DNA of 64,000 nucleotides from Stratiolaelaps scimitus (GCA_019614645.1 JABWDB010000036.1:3096001-3160000), one strand, 5' to 3'. Shown: positions 35,642 to 47,946, counted from the stretch's first letter. A program made the numbers and translations. Notes: generated from the sequence alone by a model not told the origin.

Positions 35642-37840
35642 ATGATGATTTTGCTGTCGCGAAACTCGATGTGCGTTCCGCTGCTAGGTGTTATTATACT
35701 AATAGCCTTGCAGGGGTGTGTTCTGTGTTTCGAGCGGGAATTATTATCGTACGACGTGCTAAGGAATCTAACGGTGAGATCCGGCAGATCGGCGGACCTC
35801 CGGCAGTCCTCGAATGCTGTCAATGATGACGACGAGACAGTGTTCATCAGTTTCGAATCGCATGGCAAAGTGTTCACAGTGAAAGCCCACCCCGCTCGTG
35901 GTCTATTTAGCAGGGATTTTCGGTTATATGAGCGACATGGGAACGGCACTGTTCGGGAGCATACGGTTGACTTCAATCAGATGCGCAGACACTACCTCGA
36001 GGGCGAGGTTGTGGGCGAGCCTAATTCGCAAGCGGTGCTATACTACAGCGGGGAGAGCCTCTCCGGTAGTATCTACCTTATGGATGAGGTGTACACAATT
36101 GAGGAAGCGTTTCTTAACGAGATCAAATCGCCGCTTGGCAGGGCGTTCTTGGCATCGCCACACCTGGTCTACAAAGATTCGGAAATCAATCGAATTGGAA
36201 GTGGCTCTGGTTGTACGCTAGCTAAGGATCGCTCCCGAAGAGGTGACTTCAATTCGCTGGACGAGGAGCAGACAGTTGGGGAGGACCTCTCGCCGGAACT
36301 GAAACGCTGCGGTCTACGGCTGATAGCAGATTATACGTATTTTAAGATCGTTGGCGAAGGTAGCATCTCGAAGACGATCGACAAAATGGTCACCCAGATT
36401 CAGCGAGTTAATGTCATCTTTAATGGGACGAAATTCGTCGACAATAACCAGAACGGATACTTCAACATGGGATTTCTAGTGCAGGACGTTCGAGTTCTTA
36501 CCGAGCCAACACCAGTGGAGGAGGGTCAGATTCACTTCAACATGGATGGCAGTATCAGTACAGAAAACATGCTACAGTCGTTCGCCGAGAAAGAGGCGAA
36601 GGAAAATGAGTGGACATGCTTAGCGCACCTTTTTACAGCTCGAGATCTCGGTGATGGGGCGCTAGGCCGAGCGTTTCTCGGCCATGCGACAGCCGAGCGG
36701 GGTATCTGTGCCCGGCCCATAGAGATCAATTCGACGATCAGCAGACGAAGCGTACGAGTCGTTCAGAATGTTGGGTTGACAACGTCGACGATTATGGGCA
36801 CCCGCCTGCTCAGCCGAGTCTCCGACATCACGCTGGCGCATGAGCTCGCTCACGGCTGGGGTGCCGAACACGATCCCGACACGAAGGAGTGTCTCCCGAC
36901 GGATGCACAGGGTGGAGCGTATATCATGAACGCCCATTCGAACAACGGACGTGAAGGCAACAACCGCCTATTCTCGCCATGCAGTATTCGTCAAATTATG
37001 CTCATCCTTAAGCTGAAATCGAAGTGTTTCGTTGAGCGCGCCGCTGACCGTTGTGGCAATTTCATCGTCGAGGAGGGCGAAGCATGCGACGTGGGGCAGA
37101 TCAGTGATCATGACCCCTGCTGTACGCGATCGTGCCGGCTTCGCGAAGGCGCCCGGTGCAGCGACCAAAACAACAGATGTTGCAAGGGGTGCCAACTAGC
37201 TCCTGAGGGAACACTGTGCAAGTCGCGTCTGCCCAACGAGTGCATGGATGATTCGTTCTGTTCGGGAGAGACCGAGCGTTGCCCTCGACAGAAGCCGCTG
37301 GCTGACAATACGACGTGCGCGGATCGAGGCACCTGTCGCTCAGGCGAGTGTGTCCCCTTCTGCGATTCGATTGGCCTAACGTCCTGCCTGTGTCAGGGTA
37401 AATATGCATGCTATCGTTGCTGTCGGAAGTCACTCTTCGACGCGTGCAGCCCGATCGAGCCGCATGACAAGCTTCCTGACGGGACAATGTGCAGGGACGG
37501 CTTCTGCAAAAGAGGCCGATGCAAGAAGAAGGTCCAGGATGTAGTCGAGCGGATCGTCGGAATCATCAAGAGGGTCAACCCATCCTGGTTAATGGGAATC
37601 TTTCGTAGGTATTCCGTTCCATTGGTGATCGTCTCGCTCTCGGTGATCTGGATCCCTTGTGCGATTGTGCTTCACTACTTCGACAAGGAAAAGTACAGTT
37701 TCCGATCGATGCCGGCCCCCAGAAGCTCATTAATGCTTTCGAGAATGTCGCTTTATAGCCCACACCGAAATTCTGCCTACATTGGCGAAATGGATTACGA
37801 GCCTATGCCCGGGAAAATGTTTTATCACTCTGATTTGTAA
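35642..37840 (+). CDS. ADAM17 homolog: ADAM17/TACE-like membrane metalloprotease, intronless
   Basis: ADAM17 sheds ectodomains of membrane proteins (TNF, EGFR and Notch ligands and receptors in animals) at the cell surface. The 732-codon frame begins with a signal peptide (about 1-30). The prodomain ends at a furin site RSRR (197-200). The catalytic domain (201 to about 465) carries the zinc motif HELAHGWGAEHD with H400, H404 and H410 as ligands, E401 as the base, and the Met-turn at M429. The disintegrin region starts at C471 (CGNFIVEEGEACDVG). A Cys-rich membrane-proximal domain reaches about 627. VQDVVERIVGII (631-642) matches the CANDIS helix that marks ADAM17 rather than ADAM10. A membrane segment spans about 659-681 and the tail has only about 50 residues, shorter than in vertebrate ADAM17. 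There is no intron anywhere, unlike the other host genes here. All catalytic residues are intact, so it looks functional. Confidence 0.93.
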   Translation: MMILLSRNSMCVPLLGVIILIALQGCVLCFERELLSYDVLRNLTVRSGRSADLRQSSNAVNDDDETVFISFESHGKVFTVKAHPARGLFSRDFRLYERHGNGTVREHTVDFNQMRRHYLEGEVVGEPNSQAVLYYSGESLSGSIYLMDEVYTIEEAFLNEIKSPLGRAFLASPHLVYKDSEINRIGSGSGCTLAKDRSRRGDFNSLDEEQTVGEDLSPELKRCGLRLIADYTYFKIVGEGSISKTIDKMVTQIQRVNVIFNGTKFVDNNQNGYFNMGFLVQDVRVLTEPTPVEEGQIHFNMDGSISTENMLQSFAEKEAKENEWTCLAHLFTARDLGDGALGRAFLGHATAERGICARPIEINSTISRRSVRVVQNVGLTTSTIMGTRLLSRVSDITLAHELAHGWGAEHDPDTKECLPTDAQGGAYIMNAHSNNGREGNNRLFSPCSIRQIMLILKLKSKCFVERAADRCGNFIVEEGEACDVGQISDHDPCCTRSCRLREGARCSDQNNRCCKGCQLAPEGTLCKSRLPNECMDDSFCSGETERCPRQKPLADNTTCADRGTCRSGECVPFCDSIGLTSCLCQGKYACYRCCRKSLFDACSPIEPHDKLPDGTMCRDGFCKRGRCKKKVQDVVERIVGIIKRVNPSWLMGIFRRYSVPLVIVSLSVIWIPCAIVLHYFDKEKYSFRSMPAPRSSLMLSRMSLYSPHRNSAYIGEMDYEPMPGKMFYHSDL

Positions 37841-38648
37841 TATGCAACCTTCACTAGATGGACATGTAATGATACAAGCGGTAGCAATGCTGCTGCTTTT
37901 CACAACTGTGAGTGAGTGGGCGGCCTGTGAAGGCGATTGATATTTTGTTTAACCGTCGGCGCAAGCTGTAGTCAACAGCTTTTCGTCGACAGCGTATGAC
38001 ATATGAACATATGACATTCACTTGATTATTTTATATATATATATATACTCAATGCATACAGGTGCAAGAGTTGTACGGCGAACGCAAGATCTATTGAGAT
38101 TTTGGGCGGTCCGAATTAGATAATACAACTATAGTGAAAGAGTAATTCACCTACCTCTGCTGACGATGAAGCATTTCCACTATAATTTTTCAATCATTTA
38201 ATGAACGTGGATACGACTCATTTGCTCATCAGACAGCGAAGTGACACCAATTGCTATTCATCTAGTCCGTTACTGATATCTCTTTGCCTCATACATACAT
38301 ATTGTTCGGTGAGCTTATAACTACAGCGTATCCGTAATGTCAACTGACCGTCTATCCACGGGGCGAGAGCAAATAGACACAAATGCTAGAACCGATAAGC
38401 GTCCACTTTCCTAACGGCAATTGGCAATCGCATGCGGACGCAACGGCGGTTGACACCCACACGAGAATCGATTTACATTTTGCGCGAGAGAAAGAGCACT
38501 GGAAGGAACCTAACCTAAGAAATGACGCTCGATCGAGTATTTATATCGATCCACTGGTGGATTGCCCGTGTCGGATTCAATTACACCACCCTGCCGAATA
38601 TAATTCCTGTAATTGTTTCGATCTCTTTGCAAATCTTTGACTGGAGTG

Positions 38649-38650
<2 letters not shown>

Positions 38651-38691
<41 letters not shown>
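38651..38691. repeat. (AT)n microsatellite
   Basis: About 20 uninterrupted AT units. Confidence 0.95.
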
Positions 38692-38695
<4 letters not shown>

Positions 38696-39081
38696 TAAAC
38701 ATAAAGGACAGTCAAAGCTGCAAACCGCTATAGTTTAGGATGAATGTTTTTGGATCTGCACACATCAACGTTCTTCTAACGATTCTTTGAGTCAGCTGAT
38801 GATCGACTTCTCAACTACCCAACGAACAAAGTGAAACCTCAACTACCTGGTCACAAGTATAATTCCTGCTTGGGTTCAATAAGCAGCTGATGAATGTTAT
38901 CAAAGCACGTCATTAGTGTAGTCGCTGAAGAGCGCCACGGAGCACATTACAATATCTAGACGCACATGATGGCCAGAGTATTCCCACATCGCAGGTAAAT
39001 GCCTACAGCCGCCCTGTGATTTTGAAGAAGTCATGACATTGATCTGTTATTGATTTTTAAGCAAAAATCTATTGAAATCTA

Positions 39082-39125
39082 TGACATCCAATAATACCTG
39101 TATATATATATATTTTTTTGATGTC

Positions 39126-39157
<32 letters not shown>

Positions 39158-39205
39158 GACATCAAAAAAAAAAATATGGCATCCAATAATACCTATATAT
39201 ATATA
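39082..39205. repeat. Nested direct and inverted repeat around (TA)n
   Basis: CATCCAATAATACCT occurs at 39084-39098 and again at 39180-39194, each followed by TA repeats. Between them, TTTTTTTGATGTCATA (39113-39128) and its exact complement (39155-39170) form a 16-bp stem around a further TA array. Confidence 0.85.
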
Positions 39206-40091
39206 TATATATATACCATTGTCGTACAAAATATGTAGAATGTGTGGCCTTTTCCGTGATTCGTGTTCCGGGCGTTCTCCACTCGGTTACTTGTAATATG
39301 TTGACGTGAGTAAATATGTAAATAACTGCACGTGCGACTTCGAATAGTGTCCACACTATATATGATCAGACCTATCAGATATATGAGGTTCTTTATATCA
39401 TTATATATATATACAACAAATAAATAGTTACGACGCAGACGACGTTCAGCGGTCTTGTTCCTGTAGTGGATTGTGACATATGGTGTTCGTTCCTGTCTGT
39501 GGCACATAGAGGCCTCATCATCTACCACATATCCATGGTCGTCGGTGCCTATTCTTTTTTATATCTTTTTTAATATTTTTACCGTTATTATTAGTATCAT
39601 TCTTATTATTAGTCTTCAGAAATTGGCTGGAGAGCTAGATTAGTGGGTGGACCGAAACCTTAGCAGCTGCAAAATATGGGACATTAATCGTACGATTCGC
39701 ACAGGTTTAATTCTACGAATAATAATAATAATAATAGAGATCGTATCACATAGACCTCTTGGTCTCATCTCGTTGAATCATTCGGGGTTCGTAAAACGCC
39801 AGGGTGCGCTGACTCCTACCGGCGTCGCTGGTATCAACCATTCAGCATAGTAGAATACAGTCAGCTCGCTCTCTCTCTCTCTCGTTATCCCTGGTAAGCG
39901 TATGTGTGTGTACTTCAAGTCGAGGTGCGTTTTGCGCTAATTGTGGGTTGGATGACCATAGCGTCTCACCATAGCGCGACTTATGTATATAGATGGCTTT
40001 ATTGATTGCCTACAGTTATTATTATTATCTAAGCGCTACGTGGACGCCATGGAACGTATTTACTGATATCCTTTATTCCAAACATTAACAC

Positions 40092-40138
<47 letters not shown>

Positions 40139-40141
<3 letters not shown>

Positions 40142-41713
40142 TGGTGTGAATAAACATAGCCCACCCCCTATATTTCAACAAATCGTTACAAAGAATACAC
40201 ATTTGAGGCATTTCTTCTGTGTCAGATTAATGTACGTGTCAAATAACATATTTACCACAAAGAACAGCGCATACAACATCGTATGCAGCCTGCTACAACA
40301 AAATGTGTCATATTTCGGTGGTGAAAAATGATAGACACACCCTCAGTTATCGAGTGTTTTCGCTGAATTAATCCAGTTTGTGTTGAGCATTCAAGCAGTA
40401 CTGTAGTCACGGGACGCGCTTCGAGCCTTACTGATGCAGAGAAAGCAGTTATTACCGCTTTACACAGAGCAGGAAAGACCCAGACTGCAATTGCCAGAGA
40501 AATTGGCAAAAATCGTCACGTAGTGCAAATTTATTGACGCAGTCCATCGACGTATGGTACTAATAAGTCTAAAGGACGTCCACGAAAGAACAGGCAGCGA
40601 ACTGTCATGCATATCTGTCGATTGGCCTCGAATTCGACCATAAGTTGTGAAGCAATCAGGCAAGGGTTAACCCTTCAGGTTCATAGATCAACAGTTTTAA
40701 ATACAATTAAGCGTTATCCGCATATCATACGGACGCAAATGAGAACAAGACCTCGTCTTCAACAACGCCATATGATTGCCCAACTAAACTTCGCCCGCAA
40801 CATTATGGACGTGACTGGACATTGATGTGTATTGGGGCAACGTTTTTTTAAAAAGTGTCCTGAGGGTGTAAATCTATCTAAAAGGTACTATGTTGTTTCA
40901 AATCGTCTCCAGTGACGAGAAGAAGTTAAATTTGGATGGGCTAGATGGATTTAACGGTTACTGGTATGATGTACGTAGAGAGTCGCGGTACTTCTCGAAG
41001 CACATGTTCGGCGGAGAGTGCTTTATGGGTTGGGGAGCTTTGCAAACTTGGATTCACTTTCATCTTATCTCAAATGAATAGCGAGGACTATCAGCAGATG
41101 TTGACCAACAACCTAACCATTTAGTAGCCGATTTCACCTACTTCCAATTGTTTTCTAACAAGATAACGCTTCAATTCACGTCAGGGCTAGTACACATGCG
41201 CGGTTAAGACGGCATGACATTGGTACCCTAGAGTGGCCAGCATGTTCTTCTTAGCTCAACCCGATGGAGAACCTCTAGGGCATTCTTATCCGAAGAGTAT
41301 ACGCGTCGAATCGACAGTATACATCCGTGGAAACACTAAAAAAGGCGTTGTTGGAGGCCTGGGGAGATGTCAGCAACCGGATCCTGCTAAATTTCGTTGA
41401 TAGTATGCCAAACCGAGTCTTTGACGTTATAATTAGCAAGGGTGAGTCCACACGGTACTGATTAGCACAAGAAAACAAGAACTAATTCAGCGAAAACACT
41501 CGATAACTGAGTGTGTGTCTATCATTTTTCACCACCGAAATATGACACATTTTGTTGTAGCAGGCTGCATGCGATGTTGTATGCGCTGTTCTTTGTGGTA
41601 AATATGTTATTTGACACGTACATTAATCTGACACAGAAGAAATGCCTCAAATGTGTATTCTTTGTAACGATTGTTGAAATATAGGGGGTGGGCTATGTTT
41701 ATTCACACCACTG
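40139..41713 (+). mobile_element. Tc1-like DNA transposon with long terminal inverted repeats, decayed
   Basis: The element is about 1575 bases, inserted at TA inside a (TA)n array. Its termini read CAGTGGTGTGAATAAACATA and the exact complement, and the inverted repeats extend from 40139-40372 and 41481-41713, about 233 bases each. Between them lies a broken transposase gene. The ends, TA target and DD34E spacing place it in the Tc1/mariner superfamily. The long repeats resemble those of Tc1-like subfamilies that carry IR lengths of about 200 bases. Confidence 0.96.
40396..41470 (+). pseudogene. Tc1-like transposase, inactivated by stops and frameshifts
   Basis: A paired-like HTH region reads TDAEKAVITALHRAGKTQTA, then IAREIGKNRHVVQIY. 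It is cut by a TGA just before the second HTH, which contains the GRPRK hook. The catalytic half resumes in other frames. The first Asp is in SDEKKLNLDG (near 40914) and the second is in QDNASIHV (near 41161). The Glu is in LNPMENL, 34 residues later, with stops on both sides of that block. The C-terminal VDSMPNRVFDVI motif follows. All three DDE residues can still be seen, but at least three stops and several frame changes make the gene non-functional. Confidence 0.93.
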
Positions 41714-43245
41714 TATATATATGTGACCAAGTTTACCGACCTATACGTCGACAAGCCTCACCACAGATGAACATATTGGTCTATTTTTAACTCTGGACAT
41801 GAATGGACGCTCAATTAGGGATTCACTCCTATCTCGTTCTAATATAATACCTTGCATAAAACAGGACGCTAACGAACACTAACTGGACGGTACCTATCAT
41901 TTCATTATTCTATTAATCTGTTGATTGAATCCCGTTGTTCTGCCACAATCGTCTATTGCACATAATATAGTTTCAGTCACTTGACTGTATTGTTACCACT
42001 GATCCCTTACCCGTTGTGCCGTTGTCCTATTTAGGACACATTCAGGTCAAAACCAACGTCCTGGCACAGCGACGAGAGTTCGTGGCATACCCATGTCTCT
42101 GCCAGCTCCTATTACGTTGTACTGCGCGCAACACCCTGTGCTTTAGTAGAGCAGCCGCAGAACCCACGGGTAGTGAATTACTGTGCACTTACTTAGCAAA
42201 CTTCGCACAGAAACTATATAAGAAACAGTCGTCCGAACTAAACTTGCCAAGCTCAGGGTGCGACTGGGTTTCCGAGAACAGAAAATCTAAGGATTCCCGT
42301 CGAAGGCAATAGAGAAGCCATGTGACTAGCCGCTTTTCGTAGGATTGTCCAATCGAGCCACATTGCGGTTATATACCGGTATCTGAAACGAACCCCTACA
42401 TCCAATATACATTTTTAATTTAAACATTATATCTAGGGTGTAACAGTGAATTTGTATTTCTTGACTTTATCCATTTGTTTTTTTTCATCTTATTAATATA
42501 TATGTCAATATATTAAACTAATATATACGCCAGTAAAGCTATTTAGCTATTCATGATAAATTAGAATTAAGCCTCCACTAATTACAGCAAAATGGCATGA
42601 TTCATCCATGCCAAAGCCATATGTACTAATAAGTGTGATTCCATGATATATTTAGCATATTGTATTGTAGCTTTGATTAGCAATTATAGGATTCGTTATA
42701 TATTTATAATATATGTGTATATACAACGCTGTATGATATAACTCAAGAGACTGTTATTCATTTGCCGATGTTGTTACATATGTACATATATATATATACG
42801 TTGATGCACTTCAAGAATTAATTGCTAGCCCTTGTCGAATTCGCTTCTCTCAGTTATGAGCTATTTGGCGGCGACAAATAGACTAATTCCCTTTGATTTG
42901 ATAGTCCCGTTGATGTGACTGCTCTTGGCCGGGACCAAAGTGCATAAAAGCAACAAGGCTTTGCAATGCTGCTGCTGCTAAGGCTCTTTCAATGGAGACT
43001 ACTTCGAGTGGAATCGAGTCTGTTGAGCACTTATTACTCACACAGGGTAGTGATAACACACAGCGAATAGTTTGGAAAAGTATCGGCCATATTGCGTCAC
43101 ATTAAGTCAATGGGTGACTAGTTAAACCGAACGGATTTTTTAAGCAAGAACAAAACTAGAATAATAATAATAATAGTATACACTACTAGCGAACAGAATT
43201 GATGCAGGCACAAATCAGCCAACGCTGTGTACAGCGCGCGTACAC

Positions 43246-43287
<42 letters not shown>

Positions 43288-45905
43288 GGGAGAGAGAGAG
43301 AGAGAGCTTACATTTTTGATTTGTCGTGGAAATTCCGCCTTCATCAAGACGACAACTCCCTTTATAGATAAACTATGACAAAGAATGACCTTGATAACCA
43401 CTACCGATTGTCGTAGCATTGCAGATTAACATATTCATTCATTCACTCACTGATTTAGTAAGGTCAATAGACGAAACTGCAGTTGTTTAAGTTCTCGTAA
43501 AAATCATAGTAAAAACGTCTAATACATCTCGGTTTTTTTTTAACAAATAATAGTAATAGGTAGATATATACAGCCTAGGTTCTATCTACAGTTGCACAAT
43601 TATGCCAAAGTGACGACATATCCTATCTACCAATACCTAATTAATTGTATTGCATTTTAATGAATGGCTGTATTCCGTAGTATTAAATTCGGCCAACAAA
43701 TCTTCTGCAAAACCTCGTTCGTGTTCGTTCGCTTATACCCCAAATCTGAGATCGGTGACACTCAGAGATACTTCATAATCTATCACGGTCACGTGTTTAA
43801 CTAGCCACAGGTTCTCGTGCGAAAAGGGAAAAAGGCTCAAATACGAGCAAACCTTCATTGTTCGAATCTGAATTTTCGTCACAAAATCTGTCTGCACGGA
43901 ATCCCTTGCAGCGAGTTGCAAAAATCGAAACGTCTATGATTTTGACATCGTTCGATGGGAACTTTTGGCAACAACAATTACACCTTATTATTCATTATTA
44001 TCTTACATACAGCCGGTCAACACAAGCGACAGCGGTCTATTTAACGCAACGTAAATGGCCGTTCGATCCCATCCGCATGCTATATTTCTGTATGAACGTT
44101 AGCATCTAACTATTGTTGAATTAAGTAGTGAGCGACCAACGTTCGAAGTGTTAACGGAACACTAGATATGCTAATATGAGGTATTCTAGCTCCATATTTT
44201 GCCGTAACAAAGCCAATCATACATAATATGCACCAAGAAGAGTCCCTATTAATGGAATCGATTTCGGAAGGGGACTACTTGTCGAGCCGACGCGACGCAA
44301 TCAAATTTAAGCAGACATGGATCTGCAAAGCTGGAATCGGCAGATTATAGCTTCTTCATACCCTGACGCGACTTCGAGGTGGTTAATGTCAATAGTGATG
44401 CTTTCGAAAGCCTGAGATAATACATAGTTAGTGCAAACTAATATTATAACACTCAGCATAATAACATAAACGGGAGAAGCAGGACGGGTGTGTGTGTATT
44501 TAAGAATACTCCCATTATAAAAATATATTTGAGTATATATTTAAGTATAAAATCATTTGCCTACAGATTGCGAGATGTCTATTATGCAATGATCGCTATA
44601 TGTGTGCAATCGCTTGTAATATGATGATTATAACAATCAACGACAATAATCGATCATTATAACGCCTACACAATGGTATAGCTGATATAATGAATTGCTT
44701 TACTATTATTATTATTATTAACCTTAGACTGTAGACGTCAATGTGTACCAAAACCCATAATATTAGCAATTGGTTACATTGATGAACACTAAATCAACCT
44801 GTACTTTCTTCGTTGATCAGGCATTCTAGACAGTTGAACGATATTGACATCTGACCACGTCACCCCAAGCGAGTTTACAACCAGAGCTTTCGAGTTTGTC
44901 ACGTATCAATGGGCGATGACAGCTGTCTATGAGGAACGTAGAACAAGGTCAATTATCTGATCGTCCGCGAGCATCGAACTTTCGCTCTCAATTAATAAAA
45001 ATATTCTCTACGAGTCTATTGTGCAGCGCTTCGTCTTGCCGAGTTCGTCTATTTTGGCATTCCTGTCTCTCTTTTTCCATGACAGAGAATGTCCAAGGCT
45101 TCAATTCTCGACAGAGATCTGGACGTGAAATCTGCATCTACCACGCTCCACCACCCCTAAGCTTCATCCAGCCACCAGCTCGGCTCCTCGGTCCATTCGC
45201 CCTTGCACGCTGTTGTGAGTAGCAACAGCCTTCGGCACCTAACCTTCATGTATCACCACGAGGACATATCGGGGGCAGCCTTGACATTCGTTTTGAAGAT
45301 TCAGTCAATCCTCTTATTTCCTTCCGGTTCTATCCAAAAAAAAAGAAGAAAAGGAAGAAGAGGAAAATTCTTGCCAGGTACGAGTAAGGGAGAGAATAAG
45401 CAAAGGTGGCCCCGACAGGTCCTCATAGTAATACCTAAAAGGTTAAGAGCTGAGGCCTGTCAGATAGGGGAACGAACAGCTGAGGGTCAGCTCGAAAAAC
45501 AGTTTCCGGTTCTATCTGCGATTCATTGAACCCTCTGCTGCGCGGGGCGATTCAGCGACAGCTGATCGGCGTTTAGCATCATATGACGAAATTATGATGT
45601 TGGTCTTTTAGTGTCCAACGTAATTTCGACGCTTACAAGAAGTGAGACTTAATTGCTATTACTATAAGTATTGCTGTTCCTAAGAGACTGTCGAGAACTA
45701 ACCACTCCCCCGGGCAGTGCTTTGCCTAGGAATTATCCAGTATCAGTTGTGTCTCTCCTGTCACAGGCCTCAGAGACTACTGTTGAGCACTGCTTTAAGC
45801 CACTGTCAGGAAAAGAAAGGGAGAGAGAGAGAGGGCTGTCGATTCTCGTGCGGTTTTCGACGAGGAAAACGAAGGCTATCTCTGCCTCAATCAGCCGCTC
45901 TGAAG
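41714..45905. other. Intergenic stretch, no gene recognised
   Basis: It contains a compound (AT)n/(GA)n microsatellite at 43249-43306 and scattered ATT repeats near 44706. Open frames at 42016-42312 and 44929-45529 lack recognisable domains. Confidence 0.5.
43249..43306. repeat. (AT)n then (GA)n microsatellite
   Basis: About 18 AT units, TTTAGG, then a GA tract. Confidence 0.95.
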
Positions 45906-46313
45906 ATGTCCGACGAGGCAAGCGTCAGAGAGAGCCAAGTGCTTTCAGGCAGGGGACTTTCGGCCCAGGATAGTGTTGTTGCGCACTGCACGAAAGATAG
46001 TGATCACAAACAAAATATGAAGCCCTGTGCCCAGCCCGCAGGTGGCGTTACAGATAAAAGCCAGAAATCGCAGGCCACCGATAAGAAGGTCGCTGATGGC
46101 GAAAATGTGCCGCCGATTGTTAGAAGGGAAGCTCCAAAACTCGAGATACCGAAGGTCGAAACTCCGCACGTTATAACCCCAAAGACTAAGGCACAGGTTC
46201 AGTCTAAAAAAACTGCTACAAGTTCCAAGGTTACCCGACCAGCTACCACTGCAAGTAAACCCATGGCTACGGCACGATCACCGACTAGAGAGAATCCCAT
46301 CAGATGCGGAAAG
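45906..46313 (+). CDS. Candidate first coding exon of an unrecognised Lys/Thr/Pro-rich protein
   Basis: ATG at 45906 is in a good context (aagATGtcc) and opens 136 codons starting MSDEASVRESQ. The product is disordered in composition, rich in Lys, Thr, Ser, Pro and Val, with repeated KVETPHVITPK-like stretches. A GTTGGT at 46314 could be the donor, and reading on gives an unremarkable tail. Joining it in phase 0 to the exon at 48573 keeps a single open frame, so both may belong to one gene of basic, phosphorylatable character (nuclear or cytoskeletal by composition only). I do not recognise the family, and the start could lie further upstream, since the frame is open from 45717. Confidence 0.45.
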
Positions 46314-47946
46314 GTTGGTAACATCGTAACGTGCTCATATACATCTCAATATTCACAGGGGACACGCGGTGTGACAAATGTATTTCATACAACAAGCATC
46401 GTCTGGCTTGAGGTGAGTTCGGGTCGCTTTAGCCGAGGCTGGATAGTTTGTTTCTCTATTTCTTGGACTTGCTTTAAACAATCTAGCGTTCGCGAAAGCG
46501 AACTTTGTACCGGGGCAACGGTAGATTCAGATGATATAACTCAATGGAAATAAACTGAATGGATGGAGAAAAACTGAGGTTAGAGTTACGAGTTAGATTG
46601 ATTCTATCTTTTGTCATTGAATAGTGACATAAGCATCGTGTCTACCTGTATCGTGCTTTTCGGCGTTATCACACAGTTGTATGAGTGCATTCATCTAGAC
46701 AATGCTGGCATGGTCAGAATGCTGTTAAGGAACGTTCTTAACTTAGTCTGTGTCCGACTTCATAGTCGGACACTTCCTGAATTCCCTCAACCCTTGCATT
46801 GTGTTTCCCTCAACCCTTGCATTGTGTTTAACTACCGTATCTATGATTAGTACGCTTTCGAATCCTTGGAAATCTTCAAATTGCCTCCCACCGATACATC
46901 GTAGGACTGTTGAGCTGTCAGCGTCGGCCCCAGCAAATCATTGTGTCGTTATTGCCTACGAACTGTCAGCAGTCGGCAGCCTCTGAGTCTCTGTTTTCCG
47001 GCAGCATGAACATGATTCTTTACGAGGTTTACGTTATGCGCGTTAGAAGTCCTTTGCGGGGCCAAGTCTAACTACAAAAAATAATCTAAACAATCATAAC
47101 ACAATCGACGTTGCAGGTGGAAACATGTGGAAATATTTGTGAACCTTCCGTAGATCTAAGGATATCAACAGAATCGAACGGCTTCTGTTGAAACCAATGA
47201 TGGCGGACTCACAAAGAGCTAAGCGCCACGGTTGTTGAATTTAAACCCTCATCGCGATGCCTCCACCAAAATCGTCGACGTATAGAGCCGATGTCGAGCA
47301 TCCCCCATCTGTTGCTATGGACAGGTACGGGATGTTCGACAGGTTCTCACCTAGACAATACCCGTGGAGTGAACACAACCAATAATTCATCCTTATCTGT
47401 CCGTCGTGGAACATCTCTATATTCTGTGGTCCTTCGTACTCAGGGTGAGAGAATTTTTGTTGAAGGCTTTTGAATACGCAGTTATGTATATTGATATGTA
47501 AAATTGCATCTAAAATTGAATGATCATTGCTCTCGATTTGTGGTGCTCTCTCTTGTTTGTTTTTGGCTACTGTGCAAGCTGTTGCGTGATTTGGGTGTCC
47601 CCAATTCACGCGAGAGGTTTAATAAAGGTGGAGGCTAAAGTAGTACTAGAATAGACTGAGGAAACTAGGAGGGAGGGGGCGATTGTGATTCTATACAATG
47701 CGATGAGGAGGAGCTGATTGACAGCAATGACTTTACTCAGTGAGAGCGGTGTTCCCATCTCTATGCAGGCGGCCTTTTAAGAACCTAAAGTGGCCTCTGG
47801 GGGAGAGTCGTGAGTTGACTTAAGACCTTTTGCTTGACGCAGAACTACTGTTAGAAGGCTTACGTCTGCTGTTGAATCGAAAACCGTAATCAGACATTTC
47901 TCTGTATTTATCTGTTTGGCATTACTGCGAGAAATGAAAAAAAAAG
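46314..47946. other. Possible intron, no gene recognised
   Basis: It contains a perfect 10-bp hairpin at 46750-46773 and a 23-base tandem duplication at 46784-46829. A minus-strand open frame at 47241-47609 has no recognisable product. Confidence 0.5.
46750..46829. repeat. Perfect hairpin followed by a 23-bp tandem duplication
   Basis: GTGTCCGACT and AGTCGGACAC pair perfectly around TCAT (46750-46773). Ten bases later a 23-base unit (CCCTCAACCCTTGCATTGTG plus TTT) is present twice, at 46784-46806 and 46807-46829, without a mismatch. Confidence 0.95.

Larger units (their letters stand above)
37841..40138. other. Intergenic stretch, no gene recognised
   Basis: It contains (AT)n arrays at 38651-38691 and 40097-40138 and the nested repeat at 39082-39205. 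Open frames are short and unassignable. Confidence 0.55.
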
